In this document: positions 1-9,098 of the stretch, in pieces
Layout of the letters: every line of letters starts with the position of its first letter
How positions within the stretch are numbered: the stretch's first letter is position 1
Assembly: GCA_015654695.1 (NCBI GenBank)
Contig: JAATGJ010000019.1
Coordinates: 1-37,926 of the forward strand
Reading direction: 5' to 3'
Length of the DNA: 37,926 bases
Source: Chitinophagales bacterium
Lineage (GTDB): Bacteria > Bacteroidota > Bacteroidia > Chitinophagales > Chitinophagaceae
Notes under the pieces: model-generated
Told to the model about the DNA's origin: nothing
Database searches by the model: none
What the model saw: only the letters and a program-made list of their open reading frames with translations
Translations under genes and position numbers: made by a program

Positions 1-2
1 AT

Positions 3-428
3 ACCAATGTAGATGTAACGACGGGTTTGCGTCACCATCCCGGAGACAGTTTATTGCGGGGAATATTTTATCTGATGCTGATTTTTATTTCCGGTGCCCC
101 TATGTACAGTGTTATGATTTATCAAACCCTGGTTGTTCTTTCTACTGCATTTACGCATGCCAATATTCGTCTGCCACAAAAACTGGATAAGGCTCTCAGC
201 TATATTCTTATTTCTCCCAATATGCACAAAGTGCATCACCACTGGAAACAACCCTACACAGACAGTAATTATGGCGCTGTGTTTTCCTTCTGGGATCGCC
301 TGCTTGGAACTTTTATGAAGCTTGATACGAAAGAGATCCGTTACGGTCTTGACCGTTATTACCCCAATGAGAAGGATGAAGATTTTATCGCGTTGATGAA
401 AAAGCCTTTTCAGAAATTAGACAATTGA
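3..428 (+). CDS. Sterol desaturase / fatty acid hydroxylase family protein (3' part)
   Basis: This is the C-terminal part of an integral-membrane di-iron hydroxylase; the frame is open to the left edge, so the start lies outside the window. The visible 141 residues begin TNVDVTTGLRHHPGDS and include two of the family's histidine motifs: RHHPGD near the start and HKVHHHWKQP about 60 residues later. The typical closing stretch SNYGAVFSFWDRLLGTF follows. A hydrophobic segment (LLRGIFYLMLIFISGAP) lies between them. In this family the clustered histidines bind two irons that activate O2 to hydroxylate or desaturate a lipid. The substrate cannot be told from this fragment. A hairpin terminator follows at 453-492. 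Confidence 0.85.
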   Translation, partial: TNVDVTTGLRHHPGDSLLRGIFYLMLIFISGAPMYSVMIYQTLVVLSTAFTHANIRLPQKLDKALSYILISPNMHKVHHHWKQPYTDSNYGAVFSFWDRLLGTFMKLDTKEIRYGLDRYYPNEKDEDFIALMKKPFQKLDN

Positions 429-452
429 TCTTCCCTGTTGCTGACCGCTTAT

Positions 453-492
453 AAAAACCTGCTGTTTACTCATTTCTTCCGGCGGTGTTTTT
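453..492 (+). terminator. Rho-independent terminator-like hairpin after the desaturase gene
   Basis: AAAAACCTGCTG (453-464) can pair with CGGCGGTGTTTTT (480-492), allowing G-U pairs and one bulge. The arm ends in a T run (488-492) followed by ATT. It lies 25 bases after the desaturase stop codon and 50 bases before the next ORF. The loop is about 15 bases and the stem imperfect, so support is moderate. Confidence 0.45.
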
Positions 493-541
493 ATTGTTAC
501 TGTAGCTTTACTGTCATTTCTTTAAACAACCCTTCCAGGTA

Positions 542-1285
542 ATGAAAAAATTGTTTATTTCGATAGCACTATTATATGCAATAAATAGCATAGCACAGGA
601 AAATGCATGGTTCGTGGCGGCTAAAACCGGGTTGAACATCCGGGAAAAACCCGATGTCAATGCTAAAGTGCTGGATAAAATTCCTTATGCTGCAAAAATT
701 ATATTACAGGAAAACGCTGAAGAATTAAAAAAGATCAGCACAGAAGGCCTCACAGGTTACTGGAGAAAAGTAACGTACAATAACAAAACAGGTTATATCA
801 TAGATTCCTATCTTTTTCCTTTTGCACCACCAAAAGCAGGTGTAAAGACGATGCAAGAATATTTAACTCAATTATCAGCTCCTTTTGGATCAAAGCTGGT
901 AGTTAAAACCGGTAGTGAAGAAATGGGAACCGAAACACACAAGCAATTATATAAGAATGGCTCCGAGTGGCATGAGTTCCAGGGGTACGAATATGGCTCA
1001 ACTACGTATTTTCTTCCTGAGTTTACCCTGCAGCAAGGTTTCTTATTGGTTCGCATGATCGCTGAATTCAGCGAAGCCATTGATGAAAAAGATGAGTTCC
1101 CCGTAAAAGATAAAATGTATAAAAAAGAAAACCGGGAATACAGTATTAAGATAGAGAAAGAAATGATCACGGATACCCCATGGATTAAAAAGATCTCCCT
1201 TGAATTTGAATCCGGCGCTATTTATAATTTTGAAATGTATCAAATAGATAACCAGCTGGTGATTTTTTATGGTTCGGGGGTGTAG
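542..1285 (+). CDS. Exported SH3-domain (SH3b) protein
   Basis: A 247-residue protein with a signal peptide (MKKLFISIALLYAINSIAQ, cleavage probably after the AQ near residue 19). A bacterial SH3 domain follows at about residues 22-92: WFVAAKTGLNIREKP, then a conserved YWRKVTYNNKTGYIIDSYL ending. Such domains usually bind cell-wall or protein ligands in the periplasm. The remaining 150 residues (charged, with WHEFQGYEYGSTTYFLPEF) match no family I recognise. The gene ends 9 bases before kdsB, so they may be cotranscribed. The start is the first ATG in the frame and gives an intact signal peptide. Confidence 0.75.
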   Translation: MKKLFISIALLYAINSIAQENAWFVAAKTGLNIREKPDVNAKVLDKIPYAAKIILQENAEELKKISTEGLTGYWRKVTYNNKTGYIIDSYLFPFAPPKAGVKTMQEYLTQLSAPFGSKLVVKTGSEEMGTETHKQLYKNGSEWHEFQGYEYGSTTYFLPEFTLQQGFLLVRMIAEFSEAIDEKDEFPVKDKMYKKENREYSIKIEKEMITDTPWIKKISLEFESGAIYNFEMYQIDNQLVIFYGSGV

Positions 1286-1294
1286 TTTTGTGAC

Positions 1295-2023
1295 ATGATA
1301 AAGGTCGCCATGATACCGGCACGGTATGCCGCTACAAGATTTCCCGCTAAACTGATGCAATTGCTCGGTGATAAAACAGTGATCCGGCAAACTTATGATG
1401 CAACGGTGGCAACAGCATTATTTGATGACGTGATAGTTGTCACGGACAGTGATATTATTTATCATGAAATAACTTCCCATGGCGGCAAAGCCATGATGAG
1501 TAAAAAGGAACATGAAAGTGGCAGCGACCGGATAGCTGAAGCCGCTGAAGGAATGAATGTTGATATTATTGTAAATGTGCAGGGTGATACTCCGTTTGTA
1601 AAGAGAGAACCGCTGGAAAAATTATTAAGGCAGTTCGATGACCCCTCTGTACAGGTAGCTTCGATGATGCAGGTACTGACAAAACAATGGGAGATTGATG
1701 ATCCGAATTTTGTAAAGGTGGCCGTTGATAAAAATATGAATTCACTTTTCTTCAGTCGCTCGGTGATTCCTTACCTGCGTGACAAAAATATTCCGGTTAC
1801 TTATTATGAGCATATTGGCGTTTATGCTTTTCGTAAAAAAGCATTGATTGATTTTACACAATGGCCGGTAACACCGTTAGAAGCGGCAGAAAAAGTAGAA
1901 TGCCTCCGATACCTCGAAAACGGTATTTCCCTCCGCATGATAGTAGTTGACTATATGGGTGTAGAGATTGATACACCGGAAGATCTGCAAAAAGCAAGTA
2001 AGCTGCTATCTCCTGGTCTATAA
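1295..2023 (+). CDS. kdsB: 3-deoxy-manno-octulosonate cytidylyltransferase (CMP-Kdo or CMP-8-amino-Kdo synthetase)
   Basis: A 242-residue cytosolic nucleotidyltransferase, the usual KdsB length. It activates Kdo with CTP so the sugar can be added to lipid A. The N-terminal CTP-binding loop IPARYAATRFPAKLM, the HESGSDRIAEAAE segment and the metal site NVQGDTPFV are visible. The C-terminal GVEIDTPEDLQKA is also typical. One oddity: well-studied Kdo enzymes such as the E. coli one read NVQGDEP, while this one has T for that E. Because kdnB and kdnA lie 4.6 kb downstream, the natural substrate may be 8-amino-Kdo, as described for the Shewanella KdsB. That substrate assignment is inference. Confidence 0.9.
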   Translation: MIKVAMIPARYAATRFPAKLMQLLGDKTVIRQTYDATVATALFDDVIVVTDSDIIYHEITSHGGKAMMSKKEHESGSDRIAEAAEGMNVDIIVNVQGDTPFVKREPLEKLLRQFDDPSVQVASMMQVLTKQWEIDDPNFVKVAVDKNMNSLFFSRSVIPYLRDKNIPVTYYEHIGVYAFRKKALIDFTQWPVTPLEAAEKVECLRYLENGISLRMIVVDYMGVEIDTPEDLQKASKLLSPGL

Positions 2024-2138
2024 TAACAACCTTTTGCTATTATTTCACTGGTTGAACAAGTAATAAATCATGCGGGATTTATTTCTGTACAAGTCCGGAA
2101 CATCTTTTCGTAACTTCCTGCCTCAAACGATACTTGCT

Positions 2139-3488
2139 ATGAATCAAAATAAATTGCTGCGCTATTCAGTAGTGGCGGCGCTGGCCGGCTTCATTTTTGG
2201 TTTTGATACCGTTGTTATTTCCGGCGCCAATCAGCCGATAAAAGATCTGTGGCATACTTCAGAATTATTTCATGGCCTGTTTATCATGTCAATGGCTTTA
2301 TGGGGAACAGTAGTGGGGGCTTTGTTCGGTGGTATCCCGGCTGAGAAATACGGAAGAAAAAAAGTATTGATCTGGATCGGCGTGCTGTTCGCTGTTTCCG
2401 CCATAGGCTCCGCATTGGCACAGGACCCTTATACTTTTTCTATTTTCCGGTTCATGGGTGGTATTGGTATCGGTGTTTCATCAGTAGTAGCTCCTGCTTA
2501 TATTTCCGAAATTTCTGCACCAGGTACAAGGGGCAGGCTGGGAGCGATGTACCAATTCAATATTGTATTTGGCATTTTGATCGCCTTCCTTTCCAATTAT
2601 TTTTTACAGGGTGCGGGTGGCGACAATGACTGGCGGTGGATGCTGGGTGTACTGGTAGTGCCATCTGTAATATACACGTTAATGGTGCTCGGTGTGCCCG
2701 AAAGCCCGCGCTGGTTAATTACTAAAAGGAATGATCTGTCCGCTGCAAAAAAAGTTTTATCTGAAATAGGTGTTGCCGATGTGGATACAGAAGTTTCCTC
2801 TATTATTGCCAGCAACCAGCATGAAACATTAACCGGAAATACTTCAGGTTTTTTTAGTTCGAAACATAAGACAATTATCTGGCTGGCTTTTATGATCGCA
2901 TTTTTTAACCAGCTTTCCGGTATCAATTTCATTCTTTATTATGCCCCCGAAATACTTTCTCTGAGCGGTTTGGGAGCAAAAGAATCTTTGTTGAATTCCA
3001 TTGCTATTGGCGGTACCAACCTGGTCTTTACATTCGTCGGTCTTTATCTTATTGACAGGCTGGGACGAAAAACATTACTTATCATTGGTTCACTGGGTTA
3101 TATCTTCAGCCTTGCCATGGTAGCCTGGTGTTTTTCTTCACATGCAAGCCCTGTCCTTTTAATGACTTTCTTATTGCTGTTTATCGCTTCCCATGCTATT
3201 GGCCAGGGAGCAGTGATCTGGGTCTTTCTTTCTGAAATTTTTCCCAATAAAATACGGGCGATGGGTCAATCATTTGGGGCCAGTGTCCATTGGATATTCG
3301 CCGGTATCATTACACTTATCACACCGGTTTTTCTTGATAAAGATCATGGGATTTTTAAAGATAATCCCTGGCCCATATTTGCATTTTTTGCTTTTATGAT
3401 GGTATTGCAACTGATATGGGTATTGACAAAAGTTCCTGAAACAAAAGGTGTATCACTGGAAGAACTGGAAAAGAAACTGGCCGGGTAA
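2139..3488 (+). CDS. MFS sugar porter (hexose/disaccharide:H+ symporter family)
   Basis: A 12-TM major facilitator of the sugar-porter family, 449 residues from the chosen ATG. Family signatures are all present: FGFDTVVISGA in TM1, AEKYGRKKV after TM2, PESPRWL before the central loop, FFNQLSGINFILYYAPEI in TM7, DRLGRKTLL after TM8, and PETKG near the C-terminus. The frame is open from 2070, but the extra 23 residues are polar and unlike the family N-terminus, so the ATG at 2139 is preferred. A GH32 fructan hydrolase starts 39 bases after the stop. The pair probably hydrolyses fructan or sucrose outside the cytoplasm and imports the released sugar. Confidence 0.9.
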   Translation: MNQNKLLRYSVVAALAGFIFGFDTVVISGANQPIKDLWHTSELFHGLFIMSMALWGTVVGALFGGIPAEKYGRKKVLIWIGVLFAVSAIGSALAQDPYTFSIFRFMGGIGIGVSSVVAPAYISEISAPGTRGRLGAMYQFNIVFGILIAFLSNYFLQGAGGDNDWRWMLGVLVVPSVIYTLMVLGVPESPRWLITKRNDLSAAKKVLSEIGVADVDTEVSSIIASNQHETLTGNTSGFFSSKHKTIIWLAFMIAFFNQLSGINFILYYAPEILSLSGLGAKESLLNSIAIGGTNLVFTFVGLYLIDRLGRKTLLIIGSLGYIFSLAMVAWCFSSHASPVLLMTFLLLFIASHAIGQGAVIWVFLSEIFPNKIRAMGQSFGASVHWIFAGIITLITPVFLDKDHGIFKDNPWPIFAFFAFMMVLQLIWVLTKVPETKGVSLEELEKKLAG

Positions 3489-3527
3489 TTATATTCCCCG
3501 TTGTATGATTATTTAAAAAGTATTACC

Positions 3528-5024
3528 ATGAGGTCTTTCTTTGTTTTATTGCTGATTATATGTACAGCATCAGTGAATGCACAACCTTTTTCTTTTTACA
3601 AAGAAAAATACAGGCCGCAATTTCATTTTACCCCGGCTATTCACTGGATGAATGATCCGAATGGATTGGTATATCACAGGGGAGAGTATCATTTATTTTA
3701 CCAGTTCAATCCGTTTGGTAACCGATGGGGGCACATGAGCTGGGGACATGCAATAAGCAAAGACCTGGTTCGCTGGCAGCACTTACCACTCGCTATCCCG
3801 GAAGAAAAAGACACTATGATCTTTTCCGGCACCTGCATTTCCGATATCAATAATACATCCGGCTTTGCTGATCAACCGGGAACTCTACCACTAGTAGCTA
3901 TTTATACAGCACATATTGAAAATGTGAGCCAGTCGCAACACCTCGCTTACAGCCTTGATGATGGAAGAACATGGACAAAATATAATAAGAACCCCATACT
4001 GGATATTGGTTCAAAAGAATTCCGCGACCCGCAGGTGTTCTGGTATGCACCCCAAAAGAAATGGGTAATGAGTGTGGTGCTGGCAACAAACAAAAAAATA
4101 CGTTTCTACAGCTCATATAATTTAAAGCAGTGGGAACAGATGAGTGAATTCGGTCCCGCTGGTGACATAAGCGGTATATGGGAGTGCCCTGATCTGTTTG
4201 AAGTTCCTGTTATTGGTGAACCAGGAAAAACCAAATGGGTACTGATGCATTCTCCTGCACCCTATATGCAATATTTTATTGGTGACTTTGATGGAACTAC
4301 ATTCAGGAATGAAAACCCGGCTGATAAAATTTTCCGCCCGGATTATGGACCGGATTATTATGCAGCGATCACTTATAGGAATCTTCCGGCTAATTCTTCC
4401 CCTGTCAGCATTGGCTGGATCAATAACTGGAATTATGCTAACGATATTCCCACCACGCCGTGGAAAAGCGCTATGTCGCTGCCAAGAAAATTAGCGATAA
4501 GGAAAATTAACAATGAATGGATATTGTTGCAGCAACCCGCTGATGTTGTAAAATCACTTCGTCAGAAGGTATTGCTGATGTTAAAAAACGAAACGATTGA
4601 TAAAACAAAAAAATTATCCATAAAAACACAACAATGTGAAATAGAAATAGTGCTTCAGCCATCGGTGGTAACTGTCAGTGGTGTGAGGCTGGCTGCAGGT
4701 AATGGCCATGAGATCGAAATAGGATACAATGCGAAAACGCAAATACTATATATTGACAGAAGTAAAACTTCAAACCGCTCATTCAATGAAAATTTTGAAA
4801 AACTATCTCACTATGAAACAAAGCTGGTTTTGTCCAACAAATTACTTCGTCTGAATATTTTCTTTGACAACAGTATTGTGGAGGTATTTGCCAATAATGG
4901 CGAAGCGGCTTTAACCGCACAGTTTTTCCCGGATGAAAAAGATAATGGGATTGAATTGTTCAGCATTAACGGAGTTACTAAATTAGCGTCGTTAAATATA
5001 TGGAAGATGGGATCAGCCTGGTAA
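3528..5024 (+). CDS. Glycoside hydrolase family 32 (levanase/inulinase/invertase-type) exported enzyme
   Basis: A 498-residue exported enzyme starting at ATG 3528, which gives a clean signal peptide (MRSFFVLLLIICTASVNAQ); the frame is also open from a TTG at 3501. The five-bladed propeller carries all three GH32 acidic motifs: WMNDPNG (nucleophile Asp43), FRDPQVFW (Asp167, transition-state stabiliser) and WECPDLF (acid/base Glu219). The C-terminal beta-sandwich ends with RLNIFFDNSIVEVFANNGE, typical of the family. It should cleave beta-fructosides (levan, inulin or sucrose). It sits behind a sugar porter, and no fructokinase is in the window. Its stop codon is 9 bases from the convergent rhomboid gene. 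Confidence 0.92.
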   Translation: MRSFFVLLLIICTASVNAQPFSFYKEKYRPQFHFTPAIHWMNDPNGLVYHRGEYHLFYQFNPFGNRWGHMSWGHAISKDLVRWQHLPLAIPEEKDTMIFSGTCISDINNTSGFADQPGTLPLVAIYTAHIENVSQSQHLAYSLDDGRTWTKYNKNPILDIGSKEFRDPQVFWYAPQKKWVMSVVLATNKKIRFYSSYNLKQWEQMSEFGPAGDISGIWECPDLFEVPVIGEPGKTKWVLMHSPAPYMQYFIGDFDGTTFRNENPADKIFRPDYGPDYYAAITYRNLPANSSPVSIGWINNWNYANDIPTTPWKSAMSLPRKLAIRKINNEWILLQQPADVVKSLRQKVLLMLKNETIDKTKKLSIKTQQCEIEIVLQPSVVTVSGVRLAAGNGHEIEIGYNAKTQILYIDRSKTSNRSFNENFEKLSHYETKLVLSNKLLRLNIFFDNSIVEVFANNGEAALTAQFFPDEKDNGIELFSINGVTKLASLNIWKMGSAW

Positions 5025-5033
5025 GTTCTATAC

Positions 5034-6536
5034 TTATAACCGATCCAGTTCTTCAACCGTTTCGTTTAACTTAATGACCAGTTTACTTATTTCAGCATTT
5101 ATACTTTCGTCTTTTTCTACGATCAGTCGCCGAATAAGCAGGGCCTGTTCTTTTCTCAGATCAATATACCGTTGCATTACCTCTGCCTTTTGCTTTGCCT
5201 TATCCGAAACGTTATATGCTTTTAATTCTTTTACCGCCAGATCCGCCTTTTCCCATTCCGGCAACGTGATGCTTTCGATTTTTTCCAGCAACTGGTCATC
5301 AGTGAGTGTGGTATCATTAAGCGGGACTGTTGCCCTGTCCTGCATTTCAATAATGCTATTGTATTTGCTATTGAATTTGTCCGCATCTTTATAATTGTAT
5401 TGTTCTATTTCGTTCTTTGCCTTATTCCTTGCCCCAACGGTTTCTTTCTTCTTGTCCAAATAAAAAATGGTAATCAGAACTGTCAGGAGAGCTACAGCGA
5501 TCGTAATAATGCTCTTTTTCCTTTCAGCATTCTCCTCCTTCATCCCAAACAGGTAATACAAATAACCAATTACAAACCCGCTCAGTAATCCACCCACATG
5601 CGCTGCATTGTCCACGCCGGACTTCATACCGTATATAAGATTATACACTATAAAAACACCGATACTTTGCAGTAATCCATTTCTTATTTGTTTGGGAATA
5701 AGATTGGTACTAAGCAATGCTAAAAAGACCCCATACATGCCAAAAATAGCTCCGGACGCCCCGGCACTGGCTGTAGGATTATTATGCCACCACAAACTGG
5801 CAAGACTGGCAAACACACCCGTACAGAGATATGCTACCATATATCTTGCCTTTCCCAATAAGGGTTCCAGGTAAACACCCGCCATGTACAACGCATACAT
5901 ATTAAAAAGAAGATGGATGATGCCTATATGCACAAATACACAGGAGATCAGCCGCCACCAATCACCGGATAAAGTAAGCGGGCCATAATTGGCACCCCAG
6001 CGTATGATATCAATACCAGTTGGTTGCATAAAATCAGCACCACCTGCTACCATCAGGATGAAGACAAGCAGGTTGAGACCAATGATACCGTATGTCAGGT
6101 ATAAATTACTCTTTGAAAAATTCATCACCTTATCAATCTCTTCAGCGTGTTTTATCTCCTGTTCGGCCACTTTAACGGTATCTTCTTTTAGCAAATTGAT
6201 TTTTTCAGCCCACTCCCCGGTGTTAAGGTCAGTTGCTTTTGCTTTCACCATTTCAAATGCGGCTAAAAATTCAGTGATATGTTTTTTATTCCGTCCCATC
6301 AGGTCAGCCAGCTCGTTATGTATCATCTTACTTGTAACGGTAAGCCGGTTGTCCTCTGTCTGGATGGTTATTTCGTCTTCATACTTTTTCCAGTTCCGGG
6401 GTGTATAGGCTACAAGTGTATTTTCGCCTGCGTATTTAATGGTCCAGCCAAGCTGTTCGAGCGTTCCATGAGCAATGGCCTGAAGTTTAACGCTGTCATA
6501 TCCAGAAACAGCAATGGTTTGTGATTTTTCCGGCAT
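5034..6536 (-). CDS. Rhomboid-family intramembrane serine protease with large soluble ends
   Basis: A 500-residue protein. Residues 1-140 form a soluble charged domain, and the membrane part runs from about 145 to 332. Rhomboid motifs are clear: GDWWRLISCVFVHIG, HLLFNMYAL (His208, Asn212), GASGAIFG with catalytic Ser261, and NAAHVGGLLSG with catalytic His313. The C-terminal 165 residues are hydrophilic and helical, after one more TM segment (IITIAVALLTVLITIFYL). Rhomboids cut other membrane proteins within or near their TM helices; the substrate here is unknown. The N-terminal domain (WTIKYAGENTLVAYTPRNW) resembles the soluble modules that precede rhomboid domains in other Bacteroidota proteins. 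Confidence 0.9.
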   Translation of the reverse strand: MPEKSQTIAVSGYDSVKLQAIAHGTLEQLGWTIKYAGENTLVAYTPRNWKKYEDEITIQTEDNRLTVTSKMIHNELADLMGRNKKHITEFLAAFEMVKAKATDLNTGEWAEKINLLKEDTVKVAEQEIKHAEEIDKVMNFSKSNLYLTYGIIGLNLLVFILMVAGGADFMQPTGIDIIRWGANYGPLTLSGDWWRLISCVFVHIGIIHLLFNMYALYMAGVYLEPLLGKARYMVAYLCTGVFASLASLWWHNNPTASAGASGAIFGMYGVFLALLSTNLIPKQIRNGLLQSIGVFIVYNLIYGMKSGVDNAAHVGGLLSGFVIGYLYYLFGMKEENAERKKSIITIAVALLTVLITIFYLDKKKETVGARNKAKNEIEQYNYKDADKFNSKYNSIIEMQDRATVPLNDTTLTDDQLLEKIESITLPEWEKADLAVKELKAYNVSDKAKQKAEVMQRYIDLRKEQALLIRRLIVEKDESINAEISKLVIKLNETVEELDRL

Positions 6537-6678
6537 GTAAATTTTTTACCAAGATGAAACAAATATTTTACTTGTCCGATACCTTTTTTCGCTGATCTTT
6601 TGTGATGGAAGCCGCTTCCATTACTATGTATTCCGGGTTTTGTATTGTTAGTATCTTCGCAGCTCAATTAACAGGTAC

Positions 6679-7752
6679 ATGAAGTTCAGAAATTTTAAGA
6701 TGGTGGATTACGTGGTGTATGGAAGGGGTGCATTTAATCAACTGGATGAGATCATCACTCCGCACAGAAAAAACGGGAAGCCAATGGTTTTTTTGGTGGA
6801 TCATTTTTTTGACAGAAAGCCATTGGTCAGCCGTGTACCTGCAAAAGGAAATGATACCATCATTTTTGCGGATGTCACTTATGAACCCAAAACCACTTAC
6901 GTGGATAAACTGGCACAGCAACTGAAAGATGAGTTCGGTTCAGTCAGCGGTGTTATCGGTATTGGCGGCGGCAGTACGATGGATCTAGCCAAAGCTGTTT
7001 CGCTAATTATGAACAATCCGGGTTCTTCCGCAGATTACCAGGGATGGGACCTGGTAAAAAATCCAGGTGTATATAAAGTCGGTATCCCGACATTAAGCGG
7101 AACAGGTGCAGAAGTTTCCAGAACCACGGTATTGACCGGGCCCACTAAAAAGCTCGGAATGAATTCTGACTTCACTCCTTTTGACCAGATCGTTCTTGAT
7201 CCTGAATTAACAACCAACGCACCTGCCAACCAGCGCTTTTATACCGGCATGGACTGTTATATACATTGCATTGAAAGCCTGGAAGGCACTTATCTGAACG
7301 AATTCAGCAAGAGTTATGGTGAAAAAGCCTTACAACTTTGCCAGAAAGTATTTGTACAAAAAGATACATGGGATGATGAATGTGATGATATGCTCATGAT
7401 GGCATCTTATGCCGGGGGTATGAGTATTGCGTATTCACAGGTGGGTGTTGCACATGCGGTGAGTTATGGATTGAGCTACCTACTCGGTACCAAACATGGA
7501 ATTGGCAATTGTATTGTGATGAACCACCTGGAAGAATATTATCCTGCCGGTGTGAAAGAATTCAAATACATGGTGGAAAAAAATAAAATCGAGATCCCTG
7601 CTGGTATTTGTAAAGGATTAAGTGATGAAGATTTTGAAAAGATGATTAATGTATCCATGGGTATGAAGCCGCTCTGGGAAAATGCGCTTGGAAAAGACTG
7701 GGAGAAGATAATGACAAGAGAAAAGCTGAGGACTTTGTTTGAAAAATTGTGA
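6679..7752 (+). CDS. kdnB: 3-deoxy-alpha-D-manno-octulosonate 8-oxidase (iron-containing alcohol dehydrogenase family)
   Basis: A 357-residue group III iron-dependent alcohol dehydrogenase. The NAD-binding motif GIGGGSTMD (94-102) is visible, as are likely metal ligands Asp192 and His196 (MDCYIHCIES), His259 (GVAHAVSYGL) and His273 (TKHGIGN). Length and sequence resemble KdnB, which oxidises the C8 hydroxyl of Kdo to an aldehyde in 8-amino-Kdo synthesis. The call rests strongly on the adjacent KdnA-type aminotransferase 118 bases downstream. A generic alcohol dehydrogenase is the alternative. Start ATG 6679 directly precedes the conserved first strand (KFRNFKMVDYVVYGRG). Confidence 0.85.
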   Translation: MKFRNFKMVDYVVYGRGAFNQLDEIITPHRKNGKPMVFLVDHFFDRKPLVSRVPAKGNDTIIFADVTYEPKTTYVDKLAQQLKDEFGSVSGVIGIGGGSTMDLAKAVSLIMNNPGSSADYQGWDLVKNPGVYKVGIPTLSGTGAEVSRTTVLTGPTKKLGMNSDFTPFDQIVLDPELTTNAPANQRFYTGMDCYIHCIESLEGTYLNEFSKSYGEKALQLCQKVFVQKDTWDDECDDMLMMASYAGGMSIAYSQVGVAHAVSYGLSYLLGTKHGIGNCIVMNHLEEYYPAGVKEFKYMVEKNKIEIPAGICKGLSDEDFEKMINVSMGMKPLWENALGKDWEKIMTREKLRTLFEKL

Positions 7753-7870
7753 AGGAGGACAGAAGTATGATGTCCGAAGTCAGAAAGAGTTTTCATATGG
7801 AGAATTCTTTCCGATTTCTGCCATCCGGCCTCAGCTTTTGATAAAAATTTGTAACAATAAACTTTTATTT

Positions 7871-9088
7871 ATGCCTGGTTTTGAATTCTGGGGAGCCGAA
7901 GAAAAAAAAGAAGTGAACGATGTGCTGGAAACAGGTATCCTGATGCGGTATGGTTTTGATGGACCACGCAAGGGTATCTGGAAATCCAAAGAACTGGAAG
8001 ATGCTATTTGCAAAACATTTGGCAGTAAGTATGCACAACTTACTTCCAGCGGCACGGCGGCGCTTACTACCGCGATGGCCGCATTGGGTATTGGTGCGGG
8101 TGATGAAGTGATCCTGCCTGCCTTCACATTTGTGGCCAGCTTTGAAGCGGTATTAAGTGTGGGAGCTGTTCCCGTACTGGTAGATGTAGATGAAACGCTG
8201 ACATTAAACCCGGAAGCGGTTAAAAATGCCGTTACGTCAAAAACAAAATGCGTGATGCCTGTCCATATGTGCGGCAGCATGGCTGATATGGATGCATTAC
8301 TGGTTATCTGCAAAGAACACGATCTTATTTTACTGGAAGACGCTTGTCAAAGTATCGGCGGAACCTATAAAGGAAAAGCATTGGGAACCATCGGTCATGC
8401 CGGTACTTATTCTTTTGATTTTGTAAAAACAATTACCTGTGCGGAAGGCGGTGTGGTAATGACCAATAATGAAGAAGTGTATACAAAATGTGATGGCTAT
8501 ACGGATCATGGGCATGATCACAAAGGCGTTGACCGCGGTGCCGACCTGCATCCTTTTATTGGATACAACTATCGTATCTCTGAATTACATGCTGCAGTGG
8601 GGCTGGCGCAGATAAGAAAACTGAATACGTTTTTAGAAATTCAGAAACGCAATCATTCTCATTTAAAAAATATTTTATCGCAGGTGCCGGAAGTTTCTTT
8701 CCGGAAAATTCCTGACCCGGATGGTGACAGTTGTACTTTCTTAAGTTGGTTCCTCCCAACAGAAGAAATCACACACGCTGTGGTGAACGAATTGAAAGCA
8801 CAGGGGATTTTAGGCGGCAACTTTTACTGGTATGATAATAACTGGCATTATATCCGCAAATGGGATCATTTAAAGAACAGGGTGACACTTCATGCTATCA
8901 GCGACACGCAGCGATCTGCCCTGAATGATCTGCAAACAAAAGACTTTTCCGCCTGTGATGCGGTAATGAGCCGTTGTATTTCTACTGCTATCAGTTTATT
9001 GTGGAGTGAAGAACAAATCAGGGAAAAGGGAGAGAAGATAGTGGGTGTTGTCAGAAAAGTTTTGAATGAAAAGGTTATACCTGTTTAA
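7871..9088 (+). CDS. kdnA: 8-amino-3,8-dideoxy-manno-octulosonate transaminase (DegT/DnrJ/EryC1 family)
   Basis: A 405-residue PLP enzyme of the sugar-aminotransferase class. Visible are the SSGTAAL phosphate-binding loop (59-65), LLEDACQSIGG with the pyridine-binding Asp157, and SFDFVKTITCAEGG with the PLP lysine Lys186. The start MPGFEFWGAEEKKEVNDVLE and the MRYGFDGPRKGIWKSKELE stretch are characteristic of KdnA. It would aminate the KdnB product to give 8-amino-Kdo. The frame is open from 7739, overlapping the end of kdnB, but those 44 residues are low-quality and unlike the family, so ATG 7871 is chosen. A small lipoprotein gene follows 10 bases later. Confidence 0.88.
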   Translation: MPGFEFWGAEEKKEVNDVLETGILMRYGFDGPRKGIWKSKELEDAICKTFGSKYAQLTSSGTAALTTAMAALGIGAGDEVILPAFTFVASFEAVLSVGAVPVLVDVDETLTLNPEAVKNAVTSKTKCVMPVHMCGSMADMDALLVICKEHDLILLEDACQSIGGTYKGKALGTIGHAGTYSFDFVKTITCAEGGVVMTNNEEVYTKCDGYTDHGHDHKGVDRGADLHPFIGYNYRISELHAAVGLAQIRKLNTFLEIQKRNHSHLKNILSQVPEVSFRKIPDPDGDSCTFLSWFLPTEEITHAVVNELKAQGILGGNFYWYDNNWHYIRKWDHLKNRVTLHAISDTQRSALNDLQTKDFSACDAVMSRCISTAISLLWSEEQIREKGEKIVGVVRKVLNEKVIPV

Positions 9089-9098
9089 TAATTAAACT

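Noticed and set aside
6638-6659. TTTTG plus TATCTTCG as a kdnB promoter
   Set aside because: The spacing between the two elements is about 9 bases, far below the usual 19-21.
7739-7870. 44-residue N-terminal extension of kdnA
   Set aside because: It overlaps kdnB and does not resemble the family N-terminus; MPGFEFWG at 7871 is the standard beginning.
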